Assembly (NCBI RefSeq): GCF_002999135.1
Contig: NZ_CP027229.1
Location: forward strand, 2,579,501 to 2,643,500
Length of the DNA stretch: 64,000 bases
Direction of reading: 5' to 3'
Origin: Capnocytophaga sp. oral taxon 878
GTDB taxonomy: Bacteria > Bacteroidota > Bacteroidia > Flavobacteriales > Flavobacteriaceae
Under the pieces are notes generated by a model. It worked only from the letters and a program-made list of their open reading frames with translations, was not told the origin of the DNA and did no database searches. The position numbers were made by a program, and so were the translations under genes. Position 1 is the first letter of the stretch. Each line of letters opens with the position of its first letter. This document shows positions 40,851 through 49,634 of this stretch, one piece after another.

Positions 40851-43640
40851 ATGAAAAAACGACTCTTTTTACTTGATGCATACGCCCTTATTTTTAGGGG
40901 TTATTATGCTTTTATAAAGAACCCTCGTATTAATTCAAAAGGGATGAATACTTCAGCTATTTTAGGCTTTGTGAACTCTCTTTTTGATGTGATTAAGAAA
41001 GAAAAGCCAGATCATCTTGCAGTAGCTTTTGATAAAGGAGGTAGTGTAGCACGTACAGAGATTTTTACTGATTATAAGGCAAACAGAGAAGAAACCCCAG
41101 AAGCTATCCGTTTGGCTATTCCATATATTCACGAGATACTTACTGCACTACATATCCCTATTATTGAGAAAGAAGGATATGAAGCAGATGATATCATAGG
41201 AACACTTTCCAAACAAGCTGAACAACAAGGTTACCAAGTATATATGGTAACTCCTGATAAGGACTATGCACAGCTGGTAAGTGATAATATCTTTATGTAT
41301 CGGCCTGCTCGTTCGGGAAATGATGTGGAGATTTGGGGAGTAAAAGAAGTTCAAGAAAAGTTTGAAGTGCAAAATCCTTTACAAGTGATTGATTTTCTTG
41401 GTATGATGGGAGATGCTGTTGATAACATACCAGGGCTGCCAGGAGTAGGAGAGAAGACAGCTAAAAAGCTTCTTGCAGATTTTGGTTCAATAGAAAATCT
41501 TCTTGCTAATACCAATCAGCTTAAAGGTAAGCTTCGTGAAAATATTGAGAATAATAAAGAAAAAGGACTTTTATCTAAGCAATTGGCGACTATTATGCTT
41601 GATGTGCCTGTTACCTTTGATGAAGAATCCTTTGCAATGTCTGAACCAGATTTTGAATTGGTCACTAAGATTTTTGATGAATTAGAGTTTAGACAGTTAT
41701 TACAAAACTTTCTGAAAACTTACAAGCCCGAAGCTATACAGGCAATACCAGCAGTTAATAAGAATGGGCAATTAGATATGTTTGCAGTACAAGGCGACCT
41801 TTTTGCACAACCTCAAGTGGTATTAGAGAAAAATAATAGTGCTAATACCCTTCATTTTTATCAGCTAGCAGATACCCCAATGGCACAACAATTGTTGTTA
41901 AAAGCATTATTACAACAGGCAGAAGTGTGTTTTGATACGGAAACTACCAGTATAAATGACCTTGAAGCAGAGTTGGTAGGAATATCTTTCTGTTGGGCAG
42001 CCCATAAAGGATATTATGTACCATTTCCTACAGATAAAACAGAAGCTATAGCACTTATAGATACTTTTCGCCCTTTCTTTGAAAATGCAGAAATAGCTAA
42101 AGTAGGGCAGAACCTTAAATATGATATAAAAGTATTACAAAACTACAATATCAATGTGCAAGGAGCTTTATTTGATACTATGATTGCTCATTATCTGCTT
42201 AATCCTGATATGCGGCATAATATGGATATTCTTAGTGAAACTTACTTAAACTATACTCCTATTGCTATTGAAAGCCTTATAGGTAAAGGTAAGGCACAAC
42301 GCTCTATGCGCACTGTGCCTTTAGAGCAAGTGAAAGAATATGCTGTCGAAGATGCAGATATAACTTGGCAACTTAAAAACGTTTTTAAGGAAGAATTGCC
42401 TAAACTAAATGCTCAGAAGGTTTATACTGACTTAGAAGCACCTCTTATTAAGGTTTTAGCAGCTATGGAACGTGAGGGGATAAATCTTGATATAACTTTC
42501 TTGAAAGAATATGCTAAGACCTTAGATGCCGATATAGCACAGTTAGAAGCAGCTATTACTCAACAGGCTGGTGAGACTTTTAATCTTTCTTCACCCAAAC
42601 AATTGGGAGATATCCTCTTTGAAAAGCTAAAAATAGATAATAAGCCTAAGAAAACAAAAACTGGACAATATGCTACTTCTGAAGAGGTATTAGCACCCTT
42701 TGCTTCTAAACATAAAATTGTAGCTGATATATTGGAATGGCGACAAGTACAAAAACTTAAATCTACTTATGTAGATGCCCTTCCTTTAGAAGTAAATCCA
42801 ATTACTGGACGTGTACATACTACCTATATGCAAACTGTAGCAGCAACTGGAAGGTTAAGTAGTAATAACCCTAATTTACAGAATATACCTATACGTACCC
42901 CTCGTGGGCAACAAGTACGTAAGGTATTTATTGCTCGTAATTCTGATTATGTCCTCCTCTCTGCCGACTACTCACAAATTGAACTTCGTATTATTGCTTC
43001 TTTAAGTCAAGAACACAATATGATTGAATCTTTTCTCCGCAATGAGGATATTCACCGTGCCACTGCTGCCAAGGTATTCAATGTTCCTTTGGAAGAGGTA
43101 ACTCGTGAGCAACGCAGCCACGCCAAAACTGTAAACTTCGGTATTATTTATGGAGTGTCGGCTTTTGGGCTTTCAGCTCAAACCGATCTCTCTCGCTCAG
43201 AAAGTAAAGAACTGATAGATACCTATTACGCCTCTTACCCTAACTTACGGAACTACATCAGCAAGCAGATAGAGTTTGCTAGAGAATATGGCTATGTAGA
43301 GACTATCTTAGGTCGCCGCCGTTATTTGCCCGATATCCATTCGCATAACCAAGTAGTGCGAGGAGGGGCTGAGCGCAATGCTGTGAATGCCCCTATACAA
43401 GGCTCGGCTGCAGATATTATCAAAATTGCAATGATACACATCTATGAACAGTTACAAGCCCAGCAGCTCCAAACCCGTATGCTCCTTCAAGTACATGATG
43501 AGTTAGTGTTTGATGTGCCTAAAAATGAGCTTGATATTGTGAAACCTCTTATTAAAGACGCAATGGAGAACGCCTTCACTCTTGTTGTACCTCTTGTTGC
43601 CGATTTGGGTATAGGAGATAACTGGCTTGATGCTCACTAA
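40851..43640 (+). CDS. polA: DNA polymerase I
   Basis: 929 residues with all three domains. The 5'-3' exonuclease (about 1-300) has EADDIIGTLS and GLPGVGEKTAKKLL. The 3'-5' proofreading exonuclease (about 330-510) is intact, with FDTETTSIND (DxE), GQNLKYDIKVL (NxxxD) and YAVEDAD (YxxxD). The polymerase (about 550-929) has SADYSQIELRI (motif A), RSHAKTVNFGIIYG (motif B) and LQVHDELVFD (motif C). It fills gaps and removes RNA primers. It follows gldE by 9 bases and precedes a methyltransferase gene by 12. Confidence 0.96.
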   Translation: MKKRLFLLDAYALIFRGYYAFIKNPRINSKGMNTSAILGFVNSLFDVIKKEKPDHLAVAFDKGGSVARTEIFTDYKANREETPEAIRLAIPYIHEILTALHIPIIEKEGYEADDIIGTLSKQAEQQGYQVYMVTPDKDYAQLVSDNIFMYRPARSGNDVEIWGVKEVQEKFEVQNPLQVIDFLGMMGDAVDNIPGLPGVGEKTAKKLLADFGSIENLLANTNQLKGKLRENIENNKEKGLLSKQLATIMLDVPVTFDEESFAMSEPDFELVTKIFDELEFRQLLQNFLKTYKPEAIQAIPAVNKNGQLDMFAVQGDLFAQPQVVLEKNNSANTLHFYQLADTPMAQQLLLKALLQQAEVCFDTETTSINDLEAELVGISFCWAAHKGYYVPFPTDKTEAIALIDTFRPFFENAEIAKVGQNLKYDIKVLQNYNINVQGALFDTMIAHYLLNPDMRHNMDILSETYLNYTPIAIESLIGKGKAQRSMRTVPLEQVKEYAVEDADITWQLKNVFKEELPKLNAQKVYTDLEAPLIKVLAAMEREGINLDITFLKEYAKTLDADIAQLEAAITQQAGETFNLSSPKQLGDILFEKLKIDNKPKKTKTGQYATSEEVLAPFASKHKIVADILEWRQVQKLKSTYVDALPLEVNPITGRVHTTYMQTVAATGRLSSNNPNLQNIPIRTPRGQQVRKVFIARNSDYVLLSADYSQIELRIIASLSQEHNMIESFLRNEDIHRATAAKVFNVPLEEVTREQRSHAKTVNFGIIYGVSAFGLSAQTDLSRSESKELIDTYYASYPNLRNYISKQIEFAREYGYVETILGRRRYLPDIHSHNQVVRGGAERNAVNAPIQGSAADIIKIAMIHIYEQLQAQQLQTRMLLQVHDELVFDVPKNELDIVKPLIKDAMENAFTLVVPLVADLGIGDNWLDAH

Positions 43641-43652
43641 AAACGCATAATT

Positions 43653-44174
43653 ATGTATAAATCTCTTCCTAAAAAGCGTTATAAACATACTTTAAACATA
43701 CTAAGAGAGTTTGTCCCTCAAGGGGCTACTATTCTTGATATAGGGGTTGAAAACCCTTTTTCTACTATAATGAAACAAGAAGGTTATACAGTGTTAAATA
43801 CAGCTGGTCAGGACTTAGATTTTGAAGCTCCTACACTTCAAGCCTTCCAAGCCGATTTTACCACAGCTCTTGAAATCCTTGAGCATTTGGTAAACCCTTT
43901 GGCTGTTCTTCAAAATATACCTACTCAAAAGGTGCTTATTACAGTCCCACTACGACTTTGGTTTGCCAAGGCCTACCGCAATTCATCCGATCTGCGTGAC
44001 TGCCATTACCATGAGTTTGAAAGCTGGCAACTTGATTTCCTTCTTGCTAAAGCAGGTTTTCGTATCCTATATCGCAAAAAATGGACACACCCAGTCTCTA
44101 AATTTGGCTTACGCCCATTTTTTCGCCTCTTTACCCCACGTTATTATGCAGTTGTTGCCGAAAGGATTTCCTAA
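43653..44174 (+). CDS. SAM-dependent methyltransferase-like protein
   Basis: A 173-residue class I methyltransferase fold. GATILDIGVENPFS takes the place of the glycine-rich SAM loop (the second Gly is missing and replaced by Glu-Asn). TALEILEHLVNPLAVL corresponds to motif IV, and HYHEFESWQLDFLLAKAGF to the usual post-motif region. Substrate unknown. The altered SAM loop raises the possibility of weak or lost activity. It is shorter than most family members and is probably co-transcribed with polA. Confidence 0.7.
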   Translation: MYKSLPKKRYKHTLNILREFVPQGATILDIGVENPFSTIMKQEGYTVLNTAGQDLDFEAPTLQAFQADFTTALEILEHLVNPLAVLQNIPTQKVLITVPLRLWFAKAYRNSSDLRDCHYHEFESWQLDFLLAKAGFRILYRKKWTHPVSKFGLRPFFRLFTPRYYAVVAERIS

Positions 44175-44198
44175 CAATCTGTTTTTTACTAAAATATA

Positions 44199-44277
44199 AA
44201 ATCTCACACAAATTTCACGTCTTTTACGGTTTATGCAATATGCAATCCGTGTTATTAGTGAAAACTGTGTGAGATTT
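44199..44277. terminator. Long structured bidirectional terminator
   Basis: Outer arms AAATCTCACACA (44199-44210) and TGTGTGAGATTT (44266-44277) enclose further nested complementary pairs TTTCAC/GTGAAA and ACGG/CCGT. This gives a roughly 79-base multi-part hairpin with a T-run after it. It lies between the convergent methyltransferase gene and serS. Confidence 0.75.
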
Positions 44278-44302
44278 TTTTATTTGCTAATTAACAAGTC
44301 TG

Positions 44303-45574
44303 CTAATTAATAATATCAAATCCAGTGTATTTTCTCAATACCTCAGGCACTACTATGCCCTCAGGAGTTTGGTAGTTTTCCAAGATACCTGCCAATACAC
44401 GTGGTAAAGCCAATGAACTTCCATTTAGTGTATGTGCCAACCGATTCTTTCCTTCGTTATCTTTAAATCTCAGTTTAAGTCTGTTAGCTTGGAAAGTCTC
44501 AAAGTTCGATACCGAACTTATCTCCAACCACTTCTCTTGTGCTGTTGAATATACCTCAAAATCGTATGTAATTGCCGAGGTAAATCCTAAATCTCCTCCG
44601 CATAAGCGTAGTATATGGTAAGGTAATTTCAGCTCGTTTAATATCCCTTTTACGTGTTCTATCATCCCTTCCAAAGCTTTGTATGAGTTGTCAGGATGTT
44701 CTATCCGCACTATCTCTACTTTGTCAAACTGGTGCAAGCGGTTCAAGCCACGTACGTGCGCCCCATAGCTACCAGCCTCTCTGCGGAAGCAAGGAGTATA
44801 AGCAGTACAACAAATAGGCAAATCACTCTCATTAAGCAAAGTGTCTCTAAAGATGTTAGTTACAGGTACTTCAGCAGTAGGTATCAAATACAAGTTATCT
44901 ACGCCTATATGGTACATTTGCCCTTCTTTATCAGGTAGCTGTCCAGTGCCATATCCCGATGCTTCATTCACTACGTGAGGCACTTGGAACTCATTATATC
45001 CCGCCTCAGTATTCTTGTCAAGGAAGTATGTTATTAAAGCTCTTTGTAACTTAGCTCCTTTGCCTTTATATACAGGGAAACCAGCTCCCGTTAGCTTTAC
45101 CCCTAATTCAAAGTCAATAAGGTCATATTTCTTAGCAAGCTCCCAGTGGGGTAGGGCTTCCTTTCCTAAATCAGGAATTTCTCCTGCCTCAAACACCACT
45201 ACATTATCAGCTTCCGATATCCCTTCTGGCACTTGTTCATTAGGAATGTTTGGTACTCGGTACAATAGCCCATTTAGTTCTTCTACAGTAGCGTTTAGTG
45301 TATCGGTAAGGTTTTTAATATCTTCTTTTAAGGTAGCTGTTTCTGCCTTCAAAGCATTTGCCTTTTCAGTTTCACCTGCTTTAAAAAGATTCCCTATCTC
45401 TTTTGACAGATTGTTTTGTTTTGCTAGCGTTTCATCTAAAGATAGCTGGGTGCTACGGCGTTTTTCATCCATAGCTATAATGTCGTCTATCAGTGTTAGC
45501 TCTTTAAAGTTACGCTTCTTAAGACCACTAAGCACACGGTCTTTTTCTTCTCTAATAGTGTTTAGCTGTAACAT
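44303..45574 (-). CDS. serS: Seryl-tRNA synthetase
   Basis: 423 residues, the normal length. The N-terminal coiled-coil arm (about 25-110, rich in Lys/Glu/Leu) that grips the tRNA-Ser long arm is followed by the class II catalytic core. Motif 2 is CFRREAGSYGAHVRGLNRLH, and motif 3 is in NGSSLALPRVLAGILENYQ. It charges tRNA-Ser in the cytoplasm. It is the last gene of a minus-strand run beginning with the acyl-CoA dehydrogenase, and the long hairpin at 44199-44277 ends the transcript. Confidence 0.95.
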   Translation of the reverse strand: MLQLNTIREEKDRVLSGLKKRNFKELTLIDDIIAMDEKRRSTQLSLDETLAKQNNLSKEIGNLFKAGETEKANALKAETATLKEDIKNLTDTLNATVEELNGLLYRVPNIPNEQVPEGISEADNVVVFEAGEIPDLGKEALPHWELAKKYDLIDFELGVKLTGAGFPVYKGKGAKLQRALITYFLDKNTEAGYNEFQVPHVVNEASGYGTGQLPDKEGQMYHIGVDNLYLIPTAEVPVTNIFRDTLLNESDLPICCTAYTPCFRREAGSYGAHVRGLNRLHQFDKVEIVRIEHPDNSYKALEGMIEHVKGILNELKLPYHILRLCGGDLGFTSAITYDFEVYSTAQEKWLEISSVSNFETFQANRLKLRFKDNEGKNRLAHTLNGSSLALPRVLAGILENYQTPEGIVVPEVLRKYTGFDIIN

Positions 45575-45660
45575 ATTCTTTCTTTTTAGGTGTTAGAGGT
45601 TCTGCATATTTAAGGGGCGAATATTAATTCTCTTTCCTTAATAGCTAATAAACAAATCTT

Positions 45661-46002
45661 TTAAAATTCTTTTGTAACATCTTCCCAATCGGCATAGTTA
45701 TAAGGCATATCCTTGGCAAAGGCTTCAAAAACACTTATAACCTCTTGGGCAGTCTCCATAAATGTACGATAGTGAGTAAAGTCATTAGGCGTCTTATATA
45801 TGCGTGCTTCTACCATATAACGGCTCTCTTCTCCCAATTCCTCATTCTCTAAAATGGTCTGCACATAGTTGCCTTCATTGCCATCTTCTGCAAATACTAC
45901 AAACCTATGCTCATCAAATGGTAATTCCTCAATCAATGTTTTTATCTCCTCATTGGTCAAAACCACAGGAGTTTCATATACCTCAGTTGTTATTCTCTTC
46001 AT
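45661..46002 (-). CDS. Hypothetical cytoplasmic protein, 113 aa
   Basis: A small acidic protein without signal or membrane segment (HRFVVFAEDGNEGNYVQTIL, YMVEARIYKTPNDFTHYRTF). It looks like a folded alpha/beta domain of a few strands, but I recognise no family. It lies between the SemiSWEET gene (40 bases upstream) and serS (86 bases downstream) on the same strand. Function unknown. Confidence 0.65.
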   Translation of the reverse strand: MKRITTEVYETPVVLTNEEIKTLIEELPFDEHRFVVFAEDGNEGNYVQTILENEELGEESRYMVEARIYKTPNDFTHYRTFMETAQEVISVFEAFAKDMPYNYADWEDVTKEF

Positions 46003-46042
46003 ATTTTAAAACCTCTTGTAATATGTACAATATAATAACTCG

Positions 46043-46306
46043 TTATAACGCCGTTGCAAACGCTATAAGGCCAAATATAATACCTGGTGCATTCGCCAAT
46101 GCCACAGGGATATCTCTTTTTGGCTTCTTCAACAGCCCGTATGTAACCCACAAAGCACAGTTAATCGCCGCTACAAGCGGTTGTATAGGGTTACCCTTAT
46201 GCCCTGCAAGGTTATCAGCTATTTGCGGAATGTATGATACATACATTCCTATAGCAGTAGCAGTAGCTACCCAACTTAAGATAGTAAAGAATTTTCCATT
46301 TTCCAT
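46043..46306 (-). CDS. SemiSWEET-type sugar transporter
   Basis: An 87-residue protein with three membrane helices (about 9-27, 43-60 and 68-86), the triple-helix bundle of the SemiSWEET family. MYVSYIPQIADNL carries the PQ motif of helix 1, and AAINCALWVTYGLLK contains the conserved Asn of the second helix. Dimers transport small sugars down a gradient. It sits between the Rrf2 regulator and the small hypothetical gene on the same strand. Confidence 0.85.
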   Translation of the reverse strand: MENGKFFTILSWVATATAIGMYVSYIPQIADNLAGHKGNPIQPLVAAINCALWVTYGLLKKPKRDIPVALANAPGIIFGLIAFATAL

Positions 46307-46348
46307 TTGTATTTATTTTATTTAAGTTTCTTCTTTCTATATTAGCCT

Positions 46349-46792
46349 TTAGTCTCTTGTTTCATTAACCAAAAAAGCCTCTTTATCCATTACCGATTTG
46401 GCAAACTCCATAATACTCTTGCTATTAAGCCCCTCTCTAAATGAGTCTCTAAAAGGCTGTGCTGCCGAATGTATAGGGCAAGGCTTCTCACTGGAGCACT
46501 CTCCAAAACCCATAGCACAGTTCACAAATTTGTCTCCCTCTCCTATCTGCTCTATCACCGTCATTAGTGGCGCCTTCTTCTCTTCATCCGAAAGCCAAAA
46601 ACCTCCTCCCGGACCCTTATTAGAGCTTATAACACCCTTCCGCGCCAATGATTGCAATATCTTAGCCAAAAAAGGCAAAGGTATCTGCAATGCATCAGCC
46701 ACTTCTTTCACTCCTACCTTCCTGCTTTCTTTTGAGTGGATAGCCAAATATAACACTGCGTTAATGGCATATATGCTTGAGTTTGATAACAT
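46349..46792 (-). CDS. Rrf2 family transcriptional regulator
   Basis: 147 residues. The N-terminal winged helix (about 1-80) has YAINAVLYLAIH, VKEVADALQIPLPFLAKILQ and the wing SNKGPGGGFWLS. Three Cys in a C-x6-C-x5-C arrangement (CAMGFGECSSEKPC) match the [2Fe-2S] ligands of IscR/NsrR-type members, so it may sense iron-sulfur status, nitric oxide or oxidative stress. It lies 28 bases after an acyl-CoA dehydrogenase gene, which may be a target or only a neighbour. Confidence 0.9.
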   Translation of the reverse strand: MLSNSSIYAINAVLYLAIHSKESRKVGVKEVADALQIPLPFLAKILQSLARKGVISSNKGPGGGFWLSDEEKKAPLMTVIEQIGEGDKFVNCAMGFGECSSEKPCPIHSAAQPFRDSFREGLNSKSIMEFAKSVMDKEAFLVNETRD

Positions 46793-46820
46793 CTCTTCTC
46801 TCTTTAGTTATTTAATATGA

Positions 46821-47966
46821 TTACCCCAGCCTATCTATCTGTCTGCTAATCACTAATTTTTGTATCTCTGTAGTGCCCTCGCCTATAGTGCAAAGTTTAG
46901 AGTCACGGAAAAACTTCTCCACCGGGAAATCCTTCGTAAGTCCATATCCTCCGTGTATCTGTATCGCTTCAGTAGCCACACGCACACATACTTCCGAGCT
47001 GTACATCTTAGCCATTGCCCCCGAAAGGGTTACCGGTAATCCTTGGTTTCTCTGGTAAGCCGCCTTGTGCAATAATAATTCCGAAGCCTCAATCTCCGTA
47101 GCCATATCCGCCAGCTTAAAGCCTATCGCTTGCAAGTCTATCAGGCGCTTGCCAAACTGCATACGCTCTTTAGCATATTTCAACGAAGCCTCATAAGCCC
47201 CCCTTGCAATCCCCAAAGCCAAAGCCCCTATCGAGATACGTCCACTATCCAATATCTTCATTGCCTGAATAAAGCCTTCTCCTACCTCACCAAGCCTATT
47301 AGCATCCGGTATTCTACAATCCTGAAAAATCATCTCAGCCGTCTCACTGGCACGCATACCAAGTTTATTCTCCTTCTTTCCAGCACTAAAACCAGCCACA
47401 CCACGCTCCACAGCAAAAGCCGTAATACCGTGCTTGTCGCCCTTTTCACCTGTTCTGGCAATCACCACAGCTAGCTCACCGCTAAGCCCGTGAGTAATGA
47501 AGTTCTTAGCACCATTCAGCACCCATTCATCTCCATCCTTCACAGCAGTAGTCGCCATACCGCCCGAGTCCGAACCCGTATTATGCTCCGTAATACCCCA
47601 AGCGCCTATCCATTCTCCCGAAGCCAGTTTAGGAAGCCATCGCTGCTTCTGCTCCTCATTACCAAAACTTAATATATGATTAGTACAAAGTGAATTATGC
47701 GCAGCAAGTGATAACCCTATCGAAGGGTCTACCTTTGATATCTCATCAATAATTACTATATAATCATGATAGTTCAACCCCGAACCACCATACATCTCAG
47801 GCACCAAAATACCCATAAAGCCCAGCTCTCCAGCCTTCTTAAATACCTCCACCGGAAACCTCTGCGCCTCATCCCACTCCATCACGTGCGGACGAATATA
47901 TTTCTCGGCAAACTCTCTAGCCGCTTCAGCTACCATTAGCTGAGATTCAGAAAAACTAAAATTCAT
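46821..47966 (-). CDS. Acyl-CoA dehydrogenase
   Basis: A 381-residue flavoprotein of the short/medium-chain type. WGITEHNTGSDSGGMATTA contacts FAD, IQIHGGYGLTKDFPVEKFFRD is the C-terminal signature, and the Glu in IGEGTTEIQ is the usual catalytic base. It oxidises acyl-CoA to 2-enoyl-CoA, passing electrons to ETF. It could act on branched-chain or fatty acyl-CoA; specificity is not visible. It is the first gene of a minus-strand run with its own promoter. Confidence 0.92.
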   Translation of the reverse strand: MNFSFSESQLMVAEAAREFAEKYIRPHVMEWDEAQRFPVEVFKKAGELGFMGILVPEMYGGSGLNYHDYIVIIDEISKVDPSIGLSLAAHNSLCTNHILSFGNEEQKQRWLPKLASGEWIGAWGITEHNTGSDSGGMATTAVKDGDEWVLNGAKNFITHGLSGELAVVIARTGEKGDKHGITAFAVERGVAGFSAGKKENKLGMRASETAEMIFQDCRIPDANRLGEVGEGFIQAMKILDSGRISIGALALGIARGAYEASLKYAKERMQFGKRLIDLQAIGFKLADMATEIEASELLLHKAAYQRNQGLPVTLSGAMAKMYSSEVCVRVATEAIQIHGGYGLTKDFPVEKFFRDSKLCTIGEGTTEIQKLVISRQIDRLG

Positions 47967-47998
47967 CTGTTATTTTCTTTTCCTATTATTCTAAGGTG

Positions 47999-48028
47999 CA
48001 AAAGTACAAATAATTTTTCAATGAACAA
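47999..48028 (-). promoter_or_regulatory. Promoter of the acyl-CoA dehydrogenase gene
   Basis: TTG (48026-48028), 19 bp, TACTTTTG (47999-48006) on the minus strand, 32 bases before the start. Confidence 0.75.
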
Positions 48029-48055
48029 TTAACAATACATAAATAACACAAAAAA

Positions 48056-48081
48056 GCTGCTCGGCATAACCACCCAGCAGC
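48056..48081 (-). terminator. Intrinsic terminator after rlmB
   Basis: GCTGCT / AGCAGC arms with a 14-base loop, followed on the minus strand by a T-run, 25 bases beyond the rlmB stop. Confidence 0.7.
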
Positions 48082-48105
48082 CTCCCTATAATATCTCACA
48101 ACACC

Positions 48106-48870
48106 CTATCCTTCCAAATTCTGTCTCAATACCTCGTATAAAAATACACCACAAGCCACCGATACATTCAATGAACTAATATCCCCCACCATAGGCAGCT
48201 TAGCCCTGCTATCCACCACTTTAAGCACACTGCCTGATACCCCCACATCTTCAGCACCCATCACAATAGCCATAGGCACCCTACAATCCTCCTCATATAC
48301 CAAGCGGTTAGTCTTCTCAGTAGCAGCCACTACCCTAATGCCACTACCCTGCAAGTAATACACAGCATCCACAAGGTTCTCCACCCTGCAGATAGGAACC
48401 CTAAATACCGCCCCAGCCGATGTCTTTACAGCATCCGCCGTAACACTCACACTCCCCCGTTTCGGAATAATAATGCCCGAAACACCCGTACATTCAGCCG
48501 TACGCACAATAGCACCAAAGTTCCGCACATCCGATAAGTGATCTAAAACCAAAAACAACGGACGCTTACCACTCTCTATAACCTCCATAACCAAGTTCTC
48601 AAAGTTGTAGTAATCCACCGCCGATAAGTTCGCCACCACCCCTTGATGGTTCTTCTTCGTAAGCCTATTGAGCTTCTCCACAGGCACGTACGATACAGCC
48701 ACATCACCCGCCTCCAATAGCGGCAAAAGCTCCCTAAAAAGATCCCCACGTAAGCCCTTTTGTATAAAAACCTTATCAACAGTCTTACCCGCTCTTAGCG
48801 CCTCCATTAAGGCACGAATTCCGTATATTTGTGATTCTTGTTCTCTAAATTTTGATTCTTCTACTCTCAT
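48106..48870 (-). CDS. rlmB: 23S rRNA 2'-O-methyltransferase RlmB (TrmH/SpoU family)
   Basis: A 254-residue SPOUT methyltransferase. An N-terminal substrate-binding domain (about 1-75, YGIRALMEALRAGKTVDKVF) precedes the knotted domain with motif 1 LDHLSDVRNFGAIVRTAE, motif 2 VMGAEDVGVS and motif 3 LNVSVACGVFLYE. It methylates G2251 of 23S rRNA. The ATG at 48870 is chosen; a longer frame to 48903 would place the start inside the promoter at 48889-48896. It stands alone between two terminator/repeat regions. Confidence 0.9.
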   Translation of the reverse strand: MRVEESKFREQESQIYGIRALMEALRAGKTVDKVFIQKGLRGDLFRELLPLLEAGDVAVSYVPVEKLNRLTKKNHQGVVANLSAVDYYNFENLVMEVIESGKRPLFLVLDHLSDVRNFGAIVRTAECTGVSGIIIPKRGSVSVTADAVKTSAGAVFRVPICRVENLVDAVYYLQGSGIRVVAATEKTNRLVYEEDCRVPMAIVMGAEDVGVSGSVLKVVDSRAKLPMVGDISSLNVSVACGVFLYEVLRQNLEG

Positions 48871-48888
48871 ATTCAGTCTATAATGCCG

Positions 48889-48920
48889 CAAAGGTACATA
48901 CATTTTATCAAAACAACAAA
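48889..48920 (-). promoter_or_regulatory. Promoter of rlmB
   Basis: TTTG (48917-48920), 20 bp, TACCTTTG (48889-48896) on the minus strand, 18 bases before the preferred start. Confidence 0.75.
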
Positions 48921-48937
48921 ATTAAAGCAAAAAAATC

Positions 48938-49515
48938 ACACCCCCACACCCCTCTTCCCCTATTTTCCTACTTCCTACCCCCTATCTCCTAACTCCTCTC
49001 ATATCTCCTACGCCCTATCTCCTAACACCTCTCACACCTCCTACGCCCTATCTCCTGCCTCCTCTCACACCTCCTACTCCCTATCTCCTAACATCTCTCA
49101 CATCTCCTACCCCCTATCTCCTAACTCCTATCCCCTAAATTGCGAATAATGCAAAATTCCCTTCCCCCTCTCTATCCTCTATCTCCTAACTCCTCTCCCC
49201 TAATAATCAGCCCTTTCCGCCCCACCCTCTTACCTCTTATCTCTTATCTTTTACCTACTTTAAACGAACCTATAACGAAGGATAAACGAACTATAAACGA
49301 AGGATAAACTTTACCTCCCTGATTTTCAGCCTTTCCATTCCCAAACTTTTACTTTATCAAATCCGCAACCAAATCCTCCAAATCTTACATTTTTCTCACC
49401 CTTTCTCCCTTTTCTCCCTATTTTTCTCAATTACTAATTCTCACTTCTCCTCCCACCCTCTTACCCCTTCTCTCTTATTCCTTCTCTCCCCCTCTTACCA
49501 CTTTTCTCTTACCTA
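48938..49515 (-). repeat. Dispersed G/A-rich modular repeat, copy 3 (inverted)
   Basis: About 575 bases of C/T-rich sequence on the plus strand, the reverse of copies 1 and 2. Read on the minus strand it has GAAAAATGTAAGATTTGG and GGTTGCGGATTT, the iterons (49258-49301), GATAAGAG units, GGGCTGATTATTAGGGGAGA, the 30-base module shared with copy 2 (49132-49161) and then GGAGATAGGGGGTAGGAGAT-type repeats up to the rlmB promoter. Non-coding. Confidence 0.85.
49258..49301 (-). repeat. Four 11-bp iterons in copy 3
   Basis: Reverse complement of the 44-base blocks at 17947-17990 and 35220-35263, without a mismatch. Confidence 0.85.
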
Positions 49516-49582
49516 ACAAGCACTAAGCTAAGCATCAAAGGCAATAGTAACTTTCCCCCCACCAAGTAACCCACAAAAAAAA

Positions 49583-49611
49583 GCAGCTGTACACTTAATG
49601 CGTACAGCTGC
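49583..49611 (-). terminator. Intrinsic terminator after the 49635 lipoprotein gene
   Basis: GCAGCTGTAC / GTACAGCTGC, a 10-bp stem with a 9-base loop. An A-run at 49575-49582 becomes the T-run on the minus strand. Confidence 0.85.
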
Positions 49612-49634
49612 CTTTTAAAACAGAATATTATGTT

